From the NCBI GenBank assembly GCA_944548615.1, contig OX155976.1, positions 3,672,442-3,736,441 of the forward strand: a stretch of DNA of 64,000 nucleotides, in the 5' to 3' direction. Positions within the stretch are counted from its first letter, which is position 1, and the number at the start of each line of letters is the position of its first letter. The notes beneath the pieces were generated by a model, which worked only from the letters and a program-made list of their open reading frames with translations, was not told the origin of the DNA and did not search any database. Below, piece after piece: positions 23,641-35,849 of the stretch. The translations under genes were made by a program, and so were the position numbers. The stretch is from Micropterix aruncella (lineage: Eukaryota; Arthropoda; Insecta; Lepidoptera; Micropterigidae).

Positions 23641-24350
23641 AGTTTATATTATTCTGACATAAACAAATAGCGCAATGCCCACACGTTGAAGAGATGCGGG
23701 CTCGCTGTAAAAATATCAAAGTCTGACGCTGTCGAACATAGCGCATTTATGTGCTGCAAAGCTTGGGTAAGCAGACTCCATCGACTTCGGGGACGGCTCC
23801 GCAAATAGATTATGAGTGCGAGCACGATTATAATTATCCGGAACAAAGAGACAAACCTTCGCTAGCATGCTAGGATTATCAACTCTTCCCCTAATCAGCT
23901 TGAAAACGTAGGCCATGGCGAGCATTTCTCTACGCAACTTAAGAGACTTATAGCCCACCATGCCTAGTAGAAAACTAGTAGGGTATAAGTACGGATAATA
24001 TCCGTACTGCTTAAAATACATAAAGCGTAAGAAACATTTTTGATTTTTTTCCAACATAGTGTTATAATGATCCTGAATTATTATTATTATTTATTATGGA
24101 CAGGCAGGTTTCTGATATGTCCAGATCAGATCTTGTATAGCTAGTCATAAACAATATTAACAAGTTTTTAGATACAAATTGAGTCTGTTTTTAAATTGAT
24201 TGACAGAGCTTGCACTAATCATTTCAACCGGGAGTTTGCTCTATATGTCCACCACTCTATTTTGCAGAACGTTCTTAACACTTCGAAAGCCAGCCATTTT
24301 GATGCAGATTACTCTCGCAAAAGCGACATCGAGCCTTTGCATTTATTGAT
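23640..24350 (-). pseudogene. Non-LTR retrotransposon C-terminus and 3' end (family B)
   Basis: The minus strand (24057-23716) reads MLEKNQKCFLRFMYFKQYGY and then LLGMVGYKSLKLRRE, the post-RT segment of CR1/Jockey-type elements. The adjacent 24076-24350 carries the 3' end shared with 26935-27100 and 27822-28370 (GGACAGGCAG, CAGATCAGATCTTGTA, GATTGACAGAGCTTGCACTA). On the minus strand these ends terminate in (AAT)n. Confidence 0.6.
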
Positions 24351-24371
24351 CGATTTTGTATAGGTACGGGA

Positions 24372-24741
24372 CATCCTTCAAGGGGGTGAAACAGTACCTA
24401 CAAACGAGCAACTGAAAAAAAATAATAAAAGTTTTTGGAGAAAACAATAAAAAAACTTCTTTTTTGAAAAAAAAAATATCTTTTTGTTTTTTTTATTCAA
24501 AAATTTCAAGAACTTGACTGTTAAATTAAGCTTGACAAGCGTTTAAGCTAGTTACGCCATCTATCGCTAGGTAAAATATCGCTAAAAAGCGATTTTTGCG
24601 ATATTTTACCTACCGCTAGATGGCGCGTCGTGCTCACCGCTTTTATACTATTTTTCAAAAAAAAAATTTTTTTTTTTTAATGTACAGTTTTTATCAAAAC
24701 TTGCTTACTTTCTCGTACTGTTTCACCCCCTTGACGGATGC
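24372..24741. mobile_element. Foldback MITE with terminal and central palindromes
   Basis: Inverted ends GCATCCKTCAAGGGGGTGAA and ACAGTAC occur at both sides (24372-24397 and the complement at 24715-24741). A central palindrome (24549-24626) reads GGTAAAATATCGC and its complement. A related larger element occupies ~54722-56184. No ORF. Confidence 0.7.
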
Positions 24742-25039
24742 TGGTTAATACAATCTCACCCTGTATAAATACTAACAATATCGTTTTGTTTAATGAATTT
24801 CCTCTTTACCTAATAGTTTATCTTGTAAGTCATGTTATATTATATATTTATATAATATATACTTCGTTTAGAAGTTTAGAGCGTATAATTTTCCCAAACA
24901 ATCGATCGCTTTCTCTCAAATATTCACGAAAATTGTTTAGACTTTTTTTATTTTTTTTATTTGTTGAGTGGGGCTTTTCTAAGGTCTTTATGAGCCTTGT
25001 AACACTGCGACCATTGCTGATCTATTGTGCTCGCCACCT

Positions 25040-25740
25040 ACTATAGTTCTGCGCTAAGCCTCGTGTCCTTTAAGAACCGCAGCAGGCTTTTGGCGCCAGA
25101 TTGTTTTACCTCCTCAGGTTGGAGGTAGTGACCACCCAGGTGGGTGTATCTTTTACGCATCAGCGGGCCACACTCGCACATGAGGTGCTGGGGAGTTTCC
25201 TCTGCCCCTTGGCAGAACTTGCACATTTTTAGTCTTTGAGCTTGAGGTTGAACATGTGTTTGTTCAGGCCATAATGCCCCGTGAGCGCCCTTACCAGTAT
25301 GCGTAGATTGTTCCTATTTAGCGATAAGGCCGCACGGGCCGTCTTACGTCTTACGCTTTGGAATGATTCAACCCTGGCGTGTTGTTCCAGTGGTTGACGG
25401 ATTGTTCTAAACATATTTGTTTGAGCATTAGGTTTGCAAGGCTTTTTGGTACGCCACAGCAAGGTTCAGGGGCCGTATAACGTTCCCTTTGCTCCCGTCC
25501 TAGCAAGTTCGTCGGCTTTTTCATTTCCCTCGATTCCTGCATGGCCGGGAACCCATCTTAGAATTACCCTGTTCTTTTCGCCCAGGGAATTCAGTAGTGA
25601 TATGTTGTTTTGCACTAGCTTTGAATTAATGGTATTCGAGGCTAGTGCCATAAGAGCTGCTTTGCTATCCGAGTAGATATAGATACGGTGGTTGGCGTAG
25701 TCCTTTTGGAGGTTGATATCCGCTTGTTTAGACTTACTGG
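25040..25740 (-). pseudogene. Non-LTR retrotransposon RNase H and C-terminal zinc region
   Basis: The minus strand encodes an RNase H-like end (YSDSKAALMALAS, later VPGHAGIEGNEKADELARTG). After frame changes comes a CKFCxGAEETPQHLMCEC knuckle with an RF-LKD ending. RNase H followed by a CxxC...HxxxxC motif is typical of I/Jockey/R1-group non-LTR elements. The frame is broken by shifts, so the copy is inactive. No reverse transcriptase remains. Confidence 0.8.
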
Positions 25741-26054
25741 GCTTTTATTTTATTGGAAAAAATCGGTTGTCTGTAAAGTCGGTTTACTGACGATAGTTGA
25801 ACGTGACAACGTCATAAGAAAATACTGATGGAATGGTTGCATTTGAAGCAGTTTCATTTAAGATTCTGATATTGTTTATTACAATCACCCAAAAATACAT
25901 GCTTTTATACTCACCGATTTGACTACAACATGTAAATGTATTATTGTATAGCAGTATAATTGTATAATTGTTTATTGTTTAAAGTTTATTGTTTTTTTTT
26001 AATTTAAAAGTTTGAAATCTCAAACTGTTAAATAACGGTTTGAGAAGCGTTCGA

Positions 26055-26135
26055 GCACGCTGCGCCATCTAGCGGTAGGTAATACGTCGTAAATAAAAAA
26101 AATCTGCGACATTTTACCAACCGCTAGATAGCGCA
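26055..26135. repeat. Palindromic foldback core
   Basis: CATCTAGCGGTAGGTAA is followed by a complementary TTTTACCAACCGCTAGAT. Member of the family at 80-190 and 24549-24626. Confidence 0.55.
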
Positions 26136-26531
26136 TCGTAATGATAGCTTTTCATACTTTTTTTTTTTTTTTTTAAATAAAAGTTGCTTACTTCGTTGCA
26201 CTTCGTTGTACCCACAAGAAAATTGTCCGTTCAGTAATAACATTCCGTATATCAAGAAAACATATAAAATTATGTCAAGAATTTAAATCAATCTAGTGAT
26301 TTTCATTCGTACTATTTTAGACTGAGGTTAGTAAATAATTCTTGTCGCAACCGGTAGATGGCAGCATTTATATTGAATAATAAATATAATAAATGGAACG
26401 CCTCAGAGCGAGGTAACGCCGCATTAGTCATGTTTTTTCGTGCGTGCAGCAGGCTCCGTCGATTTATAAGACGTTGTCACGTCAAAAAACGAAAACTAGG
26501 AAAAGTCATCGGTGTTGATCAGTATTTCCCA

Positions 26532-26716
26532 TTACAGTTCCTCCTCAGCTCCAACCGGAGGCTCATCGAGGTACACCACCTCTGGTCCTGACGGGAAAGA
26601 ATGATCAAGGTCCAACGTCACCGCGTGGATTTTGATCATTCTCTCCCATCGCACGTTTCCTTCTCCCTTCATTAACCGGTCGAAAACCAGCCTTCGCGAG
26701 CAAAAAACTGCTCTGC
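26532..26716 (-). CDS. Candidate terminal exon, product unknown
   Basis: The minus strand is open from an acceptor-like GTTGCAG (26717) to a stop at 26532. It reads VFCSRRLVFDRLMKGEGNV, then HAVTLDLDHSFPSGPEVVYL and DEPPVGAEEEL. Composition is more codon-like than the surroundings. I do not recognise the protein. It could equally be a TE-derived fragment. No neighbouring exon was identified. Confidence 0.25.
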
Positions 26717-26753
26717 AACTTTTTGGTCGATTTTGTAAATAAATACTGACAAT

Positions 26754-26931
26754 GGGCCCGATTGCGTTTCCTTGTGAACTACAATAGGATCTTAGTTCAA
26801 CCGAATGAGACAGAGCAATACGATAGAAGGGAAATTGAAATGAACTATCATCGATTTTCTCGCACCAAAACAACCTGTCGGACTTATAGACGCTCGAATA
26901 AGTTTAAACATATTTCGTGCGGTGTTAGATT
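26754..26931. mobile_element. AAT-MITE, left part
   Basis: Begins GGGCCCGATTGCGTTTCC directly after AAT. It matches the left two-thirds of the intact copies and is cut off by the non-LTR 3' end starting near 26932. Confidence 0.7.
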
Positions 26932-27100
26932 TTTATTATTATTATTATTTATTCTGGACAGGCAGCTTTGCTGATACGTCCAGATCAGATCTTGTAAAGC
27001 TAAACAATATTATATAAACAATATTAACAAGTTTTTAGTTACAAATCGAGTCTGTTTTTATATTGATTGACAGAGCTTGCACTAATCACTTCATCTCTGT
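26932..27100 (-). pseudogene. Non-LTR family B 3' end (copy)
   Basis: Same 3' segment as 24076-24350, with TTATTATTATTATT at the outer edge. It keeps the sequence AAACAATATTAACAAG, which is the empty-site version of the AAT-MITE insertion at 27919. Confidence 0.65.
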
Positions 27101-27171
27101 TATTGAGTTTTAAACATTTTAAACAAACATATATGAGCGTAAAATCGAAGACTATCGCGGTTGTTTGACAT

Positions 27172-27310
27172 TATAAATAGGATAGAAAGGAATTTACTGC
27201 GTGAAATTTGTAGCACCCGACGTTTCGGTGACGTTGCAGCCGCCGATGTCCAGGGAGACTGTCTACCCTGGACAACGGCGGTAAATTCGTTTCTATCCTA
27301 TTTATATATG
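27172..27310. mobile_element. Short foldback MITE
   Basis: The ends ATAAATAGGATAGAAA and AATTTAC are mirrored by GTAAATT and TTTCTATCCTATTTAT. An inner CCAGGG...CCCTGG pair is also present. About 138 bp, no coding capacity. Confidence 0.65.
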
Positions 27311-27387
27311 AGCGTGTCTGTACTACAATGCTATGATATAAAAACAAAAAGACAAATTGACGATTAAATACAATGAATTTACCTACA

Positions 27388-27592
27388 GGCCGCCTGCAAG
27401 CTCCGAAGAATCAGGGGCCGGGAAAGCGGCCGGATTACGCCGCCCCCGACCGTCACTTCATAACCCGCACTCTTCCAGTACTAGTACTGGGAGAGCACCA
27501 GTTCTAGGAGAGCACGGGGTGTGGAGCGACGGTCGGGGGCAGCGTAATCCGGCCGCTTTCCCAGCCCCCGATTCTTCAGAGCTCGCGCACAG
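27388..27592. mobile_element. GC-rich inverted repeat, ~80-bp arms
   Basis: The left arm runs through GAAGAATCAGGGGCCGG, GAAAGCGGCCGGATTACG and CCGCCCCCGACCGTC. The right arm is its near-perfect complement. The arms meet around AGTACTAGTACT. Much more GC-rich than its flanks. Confidence 0.75.
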
Positions 27593-27821
27593 ACTGTACA
27601 TAACAAGGCATAAAATAGAATATTATGATAAAATTAAATCAAATCAAAATTAAATTATTATATTTTATGCGCTGTTCTGTTACTTATGTTAATTTATGTT
27701 ATTTTCTTTTTGATTTTTATATTGCAACAAAGACATACTCATATATGTATGTTGAAAAACTCAATGACAGTCAACTGTCAAATGTTATGAATAGGTTATG
27801 AATTATTCTTTGAGAGAAAAC

Positions 27822-28370
27822 ATTATTATTATTATTTATTCTGGACAGGCAGCTTTGCTGATACGTCCAGATCAGATCTTGTAAAGCTAAACAATATTAA
27901 CAATAATATATAAACAATAGGCCCGATTACGTTTCTTTGTTAACTAAAACTAAAATTAGTCCAAGCGAACGAGACAGAGCAATACGTTAGAGCGGTATAT
28001 GAAACGAACGATCGTCGATAAATACTAGGTACCTGCCGAACTTATACTCGTCCGAATAAATTCGAGCATATTTCGTGCGGTGTAAGATTTGACCTTGGCG
28101 GGCAGTTTTAATGCTTTTAAAGTGACAACCGGTCATCTCACACTTCGCTCTAGCGTATTGCCCTGTCTCGTTCACACGGACTAATTTCTGATTTTAGTTC
28201 ACGAAGAAACGCAATCGAGCCCAATATTAACAAGTTTTTAGGTACAAATCGAGTCTGTTTTTATATTGATTGACAGAGCTTGCACTAATCACTTCAAATG
28301 GTAGTTTATTCCACATGACCACCACTCTATTTGCAGAACGTTCTTAAGAGGATTAGATTTAAATTTCGTA
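27822..28370 (-). pseudogene. Non-LTR family B 3' end, interrupted by AAT-MITE
   Basis: The same 3' end as at 24076 and 26932 is split at 27918/28223 by an intact AAT-MITE. The two halves rejoin to give the uninterrupted sequence of the other copies once one AAT is removed. Confidence 0.7.
27919..28222. mobile_element. AAT-MITE, intact copy
   Basis: 304 bp with long imperfect terminal inverted repeats (about 90 bp): GGCCCGATTACGTTTCTTTG on the left and the complement of GGGCTCGATTGCGTTTCTTC on the right. Flanked by AAT at 27916-27918 and 28223-28225. The target site is confirmed by two uninterrupted copies of the host LINE. Other copies are 3276-3872, 26754-26931, 28412-28530 and 56490-56788. 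Confidence 0.85.
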
Positions 28371-28411
28371 CGGTTGAGTTTTTTGTTGTGACCTCGAAGA
28401 TTTATCTGCTT

Positions 28412-28530
28412 TATTTACGGTGGGTAGTTTTAATGCGAAAAAGTGACAACCGTTCATTTCACATTCTGCTCTGATGTACCGCTCTGTCTCATTCACATGA
28501 ACTAATTTCCGATTTTAGTTAGCAATAGAG
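28412..28530. mobile_element. AAT-MITE, right-end fragment
   Basis: GTTTTAATGCGAAAAAGTGA, then GAACTAATTTCCGATTTTAG, corresponding to the right third of the element. Confidence 0.6.
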
Positions 28531-28941
28531 CTCATTATCGTTTTTTCATGAATTCCCTCTTGTTGCCTAGTAATAAATCTAGTTAGTCATGTATATTATA
28601 TATTTATATAATATATATGGAGGCCGGTCGAAACGGTTACGCGCGGATCTGTCAAACGAAGCAAAATACATAGGCACTGTTGGCGTCCGACGGGTTAAAG
28701 GGCAGACTATGATTATTTTCAGGAAAATCGATTCATGCTTCGATTTGTTTATGAACAAGCATATTTGTGTTCGAGGAATGTTTGTGTTTGAAGAATTCTC
28801 CAGAATGTTTGTGTTCGAACTACGACCCTATTTCGGAGTTCCGTAATAAACTAAATTGGCTAAAGATACGCTAACGTAGAGACCTGCATATTCTCTGCCT
28901 ATTGTAGACAATACTCAACAATCACGGAATTTGTCATATCG

Positions 28942-29062
28942 TAGCGTCCGTAGCCCCGTTGACACCGGTTCTCCTCGTTGTTAACGAAGTTAAGCAGCGG
29001 CGGGCGCGGTCAATACTGGGATGGGTGACCGCCTGAGTGTTTGACTGCGTGATGCTACAAAT
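28942..29062 (+). mobile_element. 5S rRNA-derived SINE-like copy
   Basis: CACCGGTTCTC, then AACGAAGTTAAGCAGCGGCG, then GCGCGGTCAATACTGGGATG and GGTGACCGCC follow the 5S rRNA order with both internal promoter boxes. The leader GCGTCCGTAGCC is shared with the copy at 9665-9785. A non-5S body follows to about 29110. Confidence 0.7.
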
Positions 29063-29099
29063 GCCCACCTAGAAGATGGTGCCAATAAGCAACAAGGCG

Positions 29100-29770
29100 G
29101 GTTCCACGAAAAGGCATATGCCTTGTGGGTAGAAATAAATAATATATCTGATATGGCAACATTCACATTTGAGCGTAGCTTCAGTAAAGTGAGTTACTGT
29201 GCAAATTGGTTTGGTGTAAATGGTGAAAAAAAATCGTATGTTACGGTTGCGATACTCAACGCCGGTTCTAAGAAGACATATTCATATAATATTCATTATT
29301 TTAAGATTTTTAAATATTAATTAAGGATTTAATAGATTAAGATTAATGATGTAGAAATATGAAAAAGAAAAAAAATAGTTATAACACCAGCAGTAATCAA
29401 AACGGTATAATTTAAGAATACAGTTGTGATCAAATAGATCTAAATATCCAAGTTTTAATCGAAACGATCGAAATGAAAATTAGTTTTTTTTATTATGTCA
29501 CATTCTTGCGATAAAAAATTACTTGCGAATGCTAGATCTTATACAAATCAGCCAAGGTATCAACTTATATATACAAATAAACAAATGGAAAACAAACAAA
29601 ATATACAAATAAAGGAATGGAAGTATTATGCTATTTAGTTTTTTACCTCTCCTGTAAAATTGAGGTCGTCGCTTTTAGATCGTTTTGTTCGCCGACTCCT
29701 CACTTTATAATGGCTAAAGACGGGGCAATAAATTGTATGATTGAATTGACAACTCTGACTGACATAATAA
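29100..29770. other. No gene recognised
   Basis: AT-rich sequence. A 65-codon frame at 29123-29320 shows no domain and no splice context linking it to the Sushi/MAM gene. Confidence 0.4.
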
Positions 29771-29777
29771 TATCCCA

Positions 29778-30100
29778 TAAAGGGCTCCCTAGACGATCAA
29801 GCATGCTTGACAAGCATCGCGTCGCGGGCTGGGAGGGGATCGTAAACGCAGGAAAAATGCAAATATATATTTTTTTATATTTACCAAAAATGCCTAATTT
29901 TTAGTTTATAACAGGGAGTCAAGTCATTCATCAATAAATTACGTCTAATTAATGATAATCCCTGGTATAAACTACAAAAATAGGCATTTTTGGTAAATAT
30001 TTTTAAAAAATATTTGGATTTTTCCTGCGGTTTACGATCCCTTCTCAGCCCGCGACGCGTTGCTTGTAAAGAATGCTTGATCGTCTAGAGAGCCCTAAAA
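29778..30100. mobile_element. Long foldback element, ~135-bp arms
   Basis: The left arm starts AGGGCTCCCTAGACGATCAA and runs through GCGTCGCGGGCTGGGAGGGG, the sequence ending CGCAGGAAAAATGC, and TTACCAAAAATGCC. The right arm is its complement with about 10% differences. The loop is about 45 bp. No coding capacity. Confidence 0.8.
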
Positions 30101-30425
30101 TATTCACTAATTTAAAGAGAAAAAAAAATATATTTTTCGGAAAACTAACAGCGTTTTTAACTTAATGCTAACACATATTATACATATCTAAGGCCAAACA
30201 AAAGTTTTCACAATTAAACTAAATCTATTGTAACAGTGCAACGACCTTTGAAAAAATATTCATATTTAAGTAAGGGGAAAGGGATAGGGAAGCCACATTA
30301 TGAGTTATGTAGATGTATTTAAGATATATGATGATATATAACATACATACATATATGAATACATACACGTGCACAAATAATAAATTTATATAAATAATAC
30401 GACAAGGTAATAATAAAATGTAAAA

Positions 30426-31060
<635 letters not shown>

Positions 31061-31095
31061 ATCATCATCCTATTAACGGATTATTTACAAAACCT

Positions 31096-31323
<228 letters not shown>

Positions 31324-31596
31324 AATCACAATGTATTTATAATGTTAATATACATATGAACTTTTGTAGAAAATAATATAAAATATTATACTGGCTAGAA
31401 AGCATTGTTATAGTGTAGCAAACAATACCACAGCCTGCGTACCTAAAGGACGAAGAAATACTAATTAAACCCGAAGGCTGTTTATTGTATTTCTAATTTC
31501 TTCGAAGCAAGTATTTAAAGATAAATTAAAAATATCCAAATATTGAAAATTTAGGTTATATGCTCGAAGTGCTCTATAAAAATGTTATTCTTCCAG

Positions 31597-31794
31597 GTGT
31601 GCTGTCTTTGAACTTGAGTTTTAATAGAGGGGAATCCCAGTGCTCAACCTTGATACTACCTCGAGGTAAGGTCCGATTGAGGCAGCAGAGGCGGTTCGCG
31701 AGGTTCGTCTGCTTCGCTGGCTACGAGCTTTTAGGTCAGAAATATGCTTCTTGCATCAATGGAAGGTGGGACACGCCTCTACCGGCATGTATCA
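31597..31794 (+). CDS. Sushi/MAM protein, exon with Sushi (CCP) domain
   Basis: 198-bp exon, acceptor TTATTCTTCCAG before 31597, donor GTAAGT after 31794, phase 1 on both sides as is usual for exons encoding Sushi modules. Four cysteines fall in the CCP pattern: SQCSTL, RFVCFAGYELLG, YASCINGRWD, LPACI. The FVCFxGYELLG and GxWDxPLPAC motifs are standard. CCP modules are extracellular and bind proteins; two disulfides (C1-C3, C2-C4) are expected. Exons with the signal peptide must lie further upstream and were not found. Confidence 0.85.
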
Positions 31795-31889
31795 GTAAGT
31801 CTTTTAAAATATTTAATTTAATTTCTGTATTTGAGATTGTAGACTAAAACGTTTTATTTATTTATAAAAAACATTAATTTAGAAATAAG

Positions 31890-32600
31890 TTACCCTTCGG
31901 CTACGTAACGACCAAATTTGGTTGCACATCAGAACACAGTTGACTACGTAACGACCAATATTGGCGGCTTGCTCCCGGAACGCACAGTAATATTATTTTC
32001 TAATTCGAACGCATCCTAAAATCCATACCAAATATCTCATTATTACCATAGATACCTACATAGACGGCCGGTAGAATAATTTTGCGTGTCATTTCGCGGA
32101 TATTTCTGGTAAAATTCCATTGTCAAACATCTTTTTTTTTTGATAAATCATCAAAATTGTTATTTGTTTTTATGAGCTAATATCTAAATATTTTTGTATG
32201 TAAATAAGCAAAATAAAATATTGCCTTTAAAAGAGCAACTAATAAAAATCACGATAGTATTTACAATTTCTAAATAGGCAATTCCGTATTTTACCGTAAG
32301 ACAAGTACAAGTTAGAAATGCCGAGTTTTTTTCACTGTTTCCACTTTCTCATATTTATTCATAATTATTTAATTGTTTTACAAAATGAGATTTCAATATT
32401 CTACATAGGAAATTTCAATGCGATCATTGCACAGTTATTCTTTTTATGCTTGCTATAGTAATTCCATAGATATAGTATTTTTAGTCGAGCGCGGTGATAT
32501 TGCAAGAAATTCTAATAAATTGCTGCGGTCTTCCATGAAATTATGCCGCTACTCGAAGGGTTTAGTAAAAACACATTTTAAAAAACAAGCATTTATTAAA
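31890..32600. other. Intron sequence, no gene recognised
   Basis: Contains a repeated CTACGTAACGACCAA motif (31903 and 31944) and otherwise AT-rich sequence. Confidence 0.4.
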
Positions 32601-32772
32601 ATACTCTGTCCCGAGCCAACCCTGGGTGCAGCAGCCATATCATAATTGAACTTAGAACAGGCTATCATAATTGAATGCGTATACAAAATTTCGTGTCTGT
32701 GCTGTTGACTGTTGAGGAGTCCCCTCGTTGGGTGCAGCAGCCCTATAACGATGAAACTTAGAACAGGCTATC

Positions 32773-34300
32773 CAGGCGCGGATCTATGGGGGGGGGGGGG
32801 GCGGAGGGGGCGACCCCCCCCCCCCCCAACGAGGATTGAAAAAAAAATTGTTGACAAAAAGCGGGCAAGATTCCTGAATGACGATTGCCTACAATCTACA
32901 GATTTTATCGTCTACCTACACTGACGATTATACGTTTACACTGACGACTAAACGACTACAATGACATAAGAGTCTCCTAGGAGCTCGTGCGGCAGGAGTT
33001 CTGGGAGAATGTAACAACTGGAAAGAAAGTTTTAGAAGGGAAAATAGAAATAATCGCACTTATTCGGAACCAAAAAATATTCTAGATGTTCTAAATCTGG
33101 CCAACGAATTCATCTACCCTGGCATACATCGCCTCATCCTTATCATGGCCTTCTCGTCCGTAAGTGTGGCGACTGCCGAAAGAAGTTTTTCAACTCTGAG
33201 GCGACTAAAAACCTGGCTACGATCCACGATGGTAGAGGATAGGTTAACGGGGTTGGCACTCCTGCATATTCATTGTGATATTCCAGTAGACAAAGAGAGG
33301 ATAATTAAAAGATTTGCAAAGAAAAAACACAGGAAACTGCAATTTGTAATTTAATTCTGTGTTATGCACTATTATGTATCATTTGAGTGTATTCATTATT
33401 TCTTTTCCATTTTGATAATCCTTAGTTACTGTCTCGGCAAAATAGTTGTATTTAGAATTAACTACCAATAATATTAATATTAAAATATTCATAGTACCGT
33501 AAACATTGCACACAACAAAGCCGTGAATATATGTATTCTACAGTTTTGAATAAGGGAATCACCAACATAGCATATTAAAGAAACCATGGAAACGAGAGGC
33601 AAGGAAATTAATAGCAAAAAACAAAGTAACATAATTTTGTTTTAAAATTTTCATTCTTTCACGCATATACAATGTAATAAATAGAAAAAATTGACTTTAT
33701 AATTTATTTGAGCCACATTGAAAGTGGAATTATAATGTGACATAACAAAACAGTTTTTTATTCAACCTTCAAGCGGTAGAGACAAAAATACTAGAGTCAG
33801 TGTTCGGAAAACTTTCGATAATTGAGTGCATCACAAGAGAGAACTTCGCGAGACCAGACTTCGACCGGACCGAGTTTATAACCCGACCCCGACGATATCT
33901 AAGCTTCGCAGGACAGTACTGCTCTTCAAACAGTAAGCGACAATAACAGCTTATACGTGTATGCCTCAATTATGCGAGCGGCTAGCTTTACAAACTAGTG
34001 GAGACTAGATCGATCAAATAGGAAAAGAGATCGCTGCGGAATCTGCAAAAGGAGACCGTACGATACAAGAGCTTAAGGTCACCTTGTATCGCAACTCGAT
34101 CGAGGAGAGACACGCCTCTACGAGTACCTGGTGTGCCATCGGCAGTAAAACGCCGGTTCAGTTACTTAATTACCTATCTCTATTCAGCATATTGGATGCC
34201 CTAAATTCACCTTATAATTTATTTTAACTATCTATAGACAGAAACCCAACCCCACTGTCCGCCCCCCCCCCCCCCAAAACAAGACGTAGATCCGCGCCTA
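32773..34300 (+). mobile_element. hAT element with 8-bp TSD AGGCTATC
   Basis: The ends CAGGCGCGGATCTATG and CGTAGATCCGCGCCTA are flanked by perfect AGGCTATC copies (32765-32772 and 34301-34308). Runs of G and of C lie next to the two ends. The interior retains a transposase C-terminus (33145-33354). The host is the tandem repeat around 32.6-34.6 kb, within an intron of the Sushi/MAM gene. Confidence 0.85.
33145..33354 (+). pseudogene. hAT transposase, dimerisation-domain remnant
   Basis: About 70 codons ending in the hAT family C-terminal signature SVATAERSFSTLRRLKTWLR, STMVEDRLTGLALLHIH, FAKKKHRKL. The catalytic part is missing. Similar remnants occur at 38136 and, more decayed, at 52790 and 59340. 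Confidence 0.8.
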
Positions 34301-35214
34301 AGGCTATCATAATTTCGTTTCTGTGCTGTTGACATCCAGGGTTGGCTTCTGACGAGGAGTCCCAGGTTACAGGAGACAGGTTATTATTTAAATGCGTATA
34401 TAACAATTCGTTTTCGTGCTGTTCATCGTTGAGGAGTCCTTTCGTCAGGAGCCAACCCTGAATGCAGCAGCCACGTCATAGTGAAATTTAGAACGGGCGG
34501 TCATAATTGAATACAATTGTGTGTTTGCGCTGTTGACCGTGGAAGAGTATCTACGTCGGAAGCCGATCCTGAGTATAAAATCAGGTCGTGCTCACCATAA
34601 AAATGCATGGTCATCGGAACTGAACCAACATGAAAAATTTCAACTTCCCAGGATAAGAGGAAGTGGTTCTATTCAGCCTGCAAGATTTTACCTATGTAAA
34701 CAAACTAACATACTAACATACTAACAAACATTGCAAGGTAAATAAAATGTTGTAAAAATGGTAATGTAAAAATCAATACAATATTTTTCTCAGTTTATGG
34801 ATAACAAACGATACCCGATGATCGACAGTATAGAGACACAACAATACGGCAATGTTGCCAGTGAGAAAAAATGGGAACTTTACCTAGAGGCTGTAACATT
34901 TGATTTGCTTATTTGAGAAACAACACTAGTCACATTTTTTTCGATTTTCACTTTTTGATGCAACTTTATTCTAAATACCTAAATGCATCTTCTCAGAAAA
35001 AATAACACTAGTCCACCAAATATCTATGGAGCAGTAATGGCGCGAAATTTCCGTTTATTTGAGAAACCACACAAGTCCTGGACTAGTGTGGTTTCTCCCT
35101 TCTTTATCTATGCGAAAAGTTACTTTGACATTGGATGGAGTACGTTCATCTATGTCGTACAGTGGTTCAAAACCCATACAATGGTTCGAATGTCAAATCA
35201 AATCAAATATCTGT

Positions 35215-35400
35215 CGACGGGCCTTGCTAGAGGCCCGTGACATCTTCCACTAGGCATTTTGCCTTTTCGTGGGGTTTCACGTGAGCCGGGCCCATTGGCC
35301 CGGCTTTCTGGATATGGCGTCACAGGGCTTTGTGCCCTGTGGCAGGACTCATTGTTAGGTGCTTAGGCACCTTATCGTGATGGATTGTGACGGGAGTGGG
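35215..35400 (-). other. Structured 3' UTR with four hairpins (LINE)
   Basis: Four consecutive short hairpins: ACGGGCCT/AGGCCCGT near 35218, AGCCGGGCC/GGCCCGGCT near 35286, CACAGGGC/GCCCTGTG near 35330, and TAGGTGC/GCACCTT near 35359. They lie just past the stop of the minus-strand LINE ORF at 35457, so they belong to its 3' UTR. Confidence 0.65.
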
Positions 35401-35456
35401 TAATGGCATCTTCTGTGGCTAGGCTGCTGTGCTACGATACCCGCGCTGGTGGTCCG

Positions 35457-35847
35457 CTAATCAAGCAGACTGCGCGGGTACGGCTTCCGGACATCTGGTG
35501 GCCTGGTGTGCAGCGGAGCAAGCTGGCGGATGTGCTCGTGAGGCGAGGTGTCGGCCTTGCGGTACATAGCGCGCGCGAGGCGCTTTACGTGTTCCTCCAC
35601 GGACTCTGTTTCGCTAAAATCGCGTTCCAGAGTCGCGTTTCGGACGTACCAAGGGGCTCCCGACACTTTTCTTAGCCCCACGTTCAGCACTCGCTGGATG
35701 TTACTCCGCTGCGATGCCGAGATGAGGTGGTACCAGGCCGGTGCCGCGTACGTGAGTTTCGTCCTCAGCATCAGCAGTCGTGTCTTCGCCGGGATCGCGG
35801 CCGAACGGAGAACGGGCAGCAGCGGGTTCGAATGTGCTCCGCCCTAG
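35457..35847 (-). pseudogene. Jockey-like LINE, end of ORF2
   Basis: The minus strand reads MLRTKLTYAAPAWYHLISAS followed by NIQRVLNVGLRKVSGAPWYV and RNATLERD. This is the region after the reverse transcriptase in Jockey-type elements (LTYAAPVW...LQxxQNxxLR...APWYVRN). Upstream RT is absent. Confidence 0.8.
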
Positions 35848-35849
35848 TG

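Larger units (their letters stand above)
32610..34570. repeat. Tandem ~110-bp repeat carrying a hAT insertion
   Basis: Units share GGGTGCAGCAGCC, GAACTTAGAACAGGCTATCA and CTGTGCTGTTGA...GAGGAGTCC. They occur at ~32620, ~32728 (split by the hAT at 32773-34300), ~34340 and ~34450. Confidence 0.7.

Noticed and set aside
26532..26716. ABC-transporter-like PEVVYLDEP motif
   Set aside because: No Walker A, signature motif or domain context; the match is a short coincidence.
29123..29320. 65-codon ORF near the 5S-like copy
   Set aside because: No domain, no start context and no splice link; probably chance.
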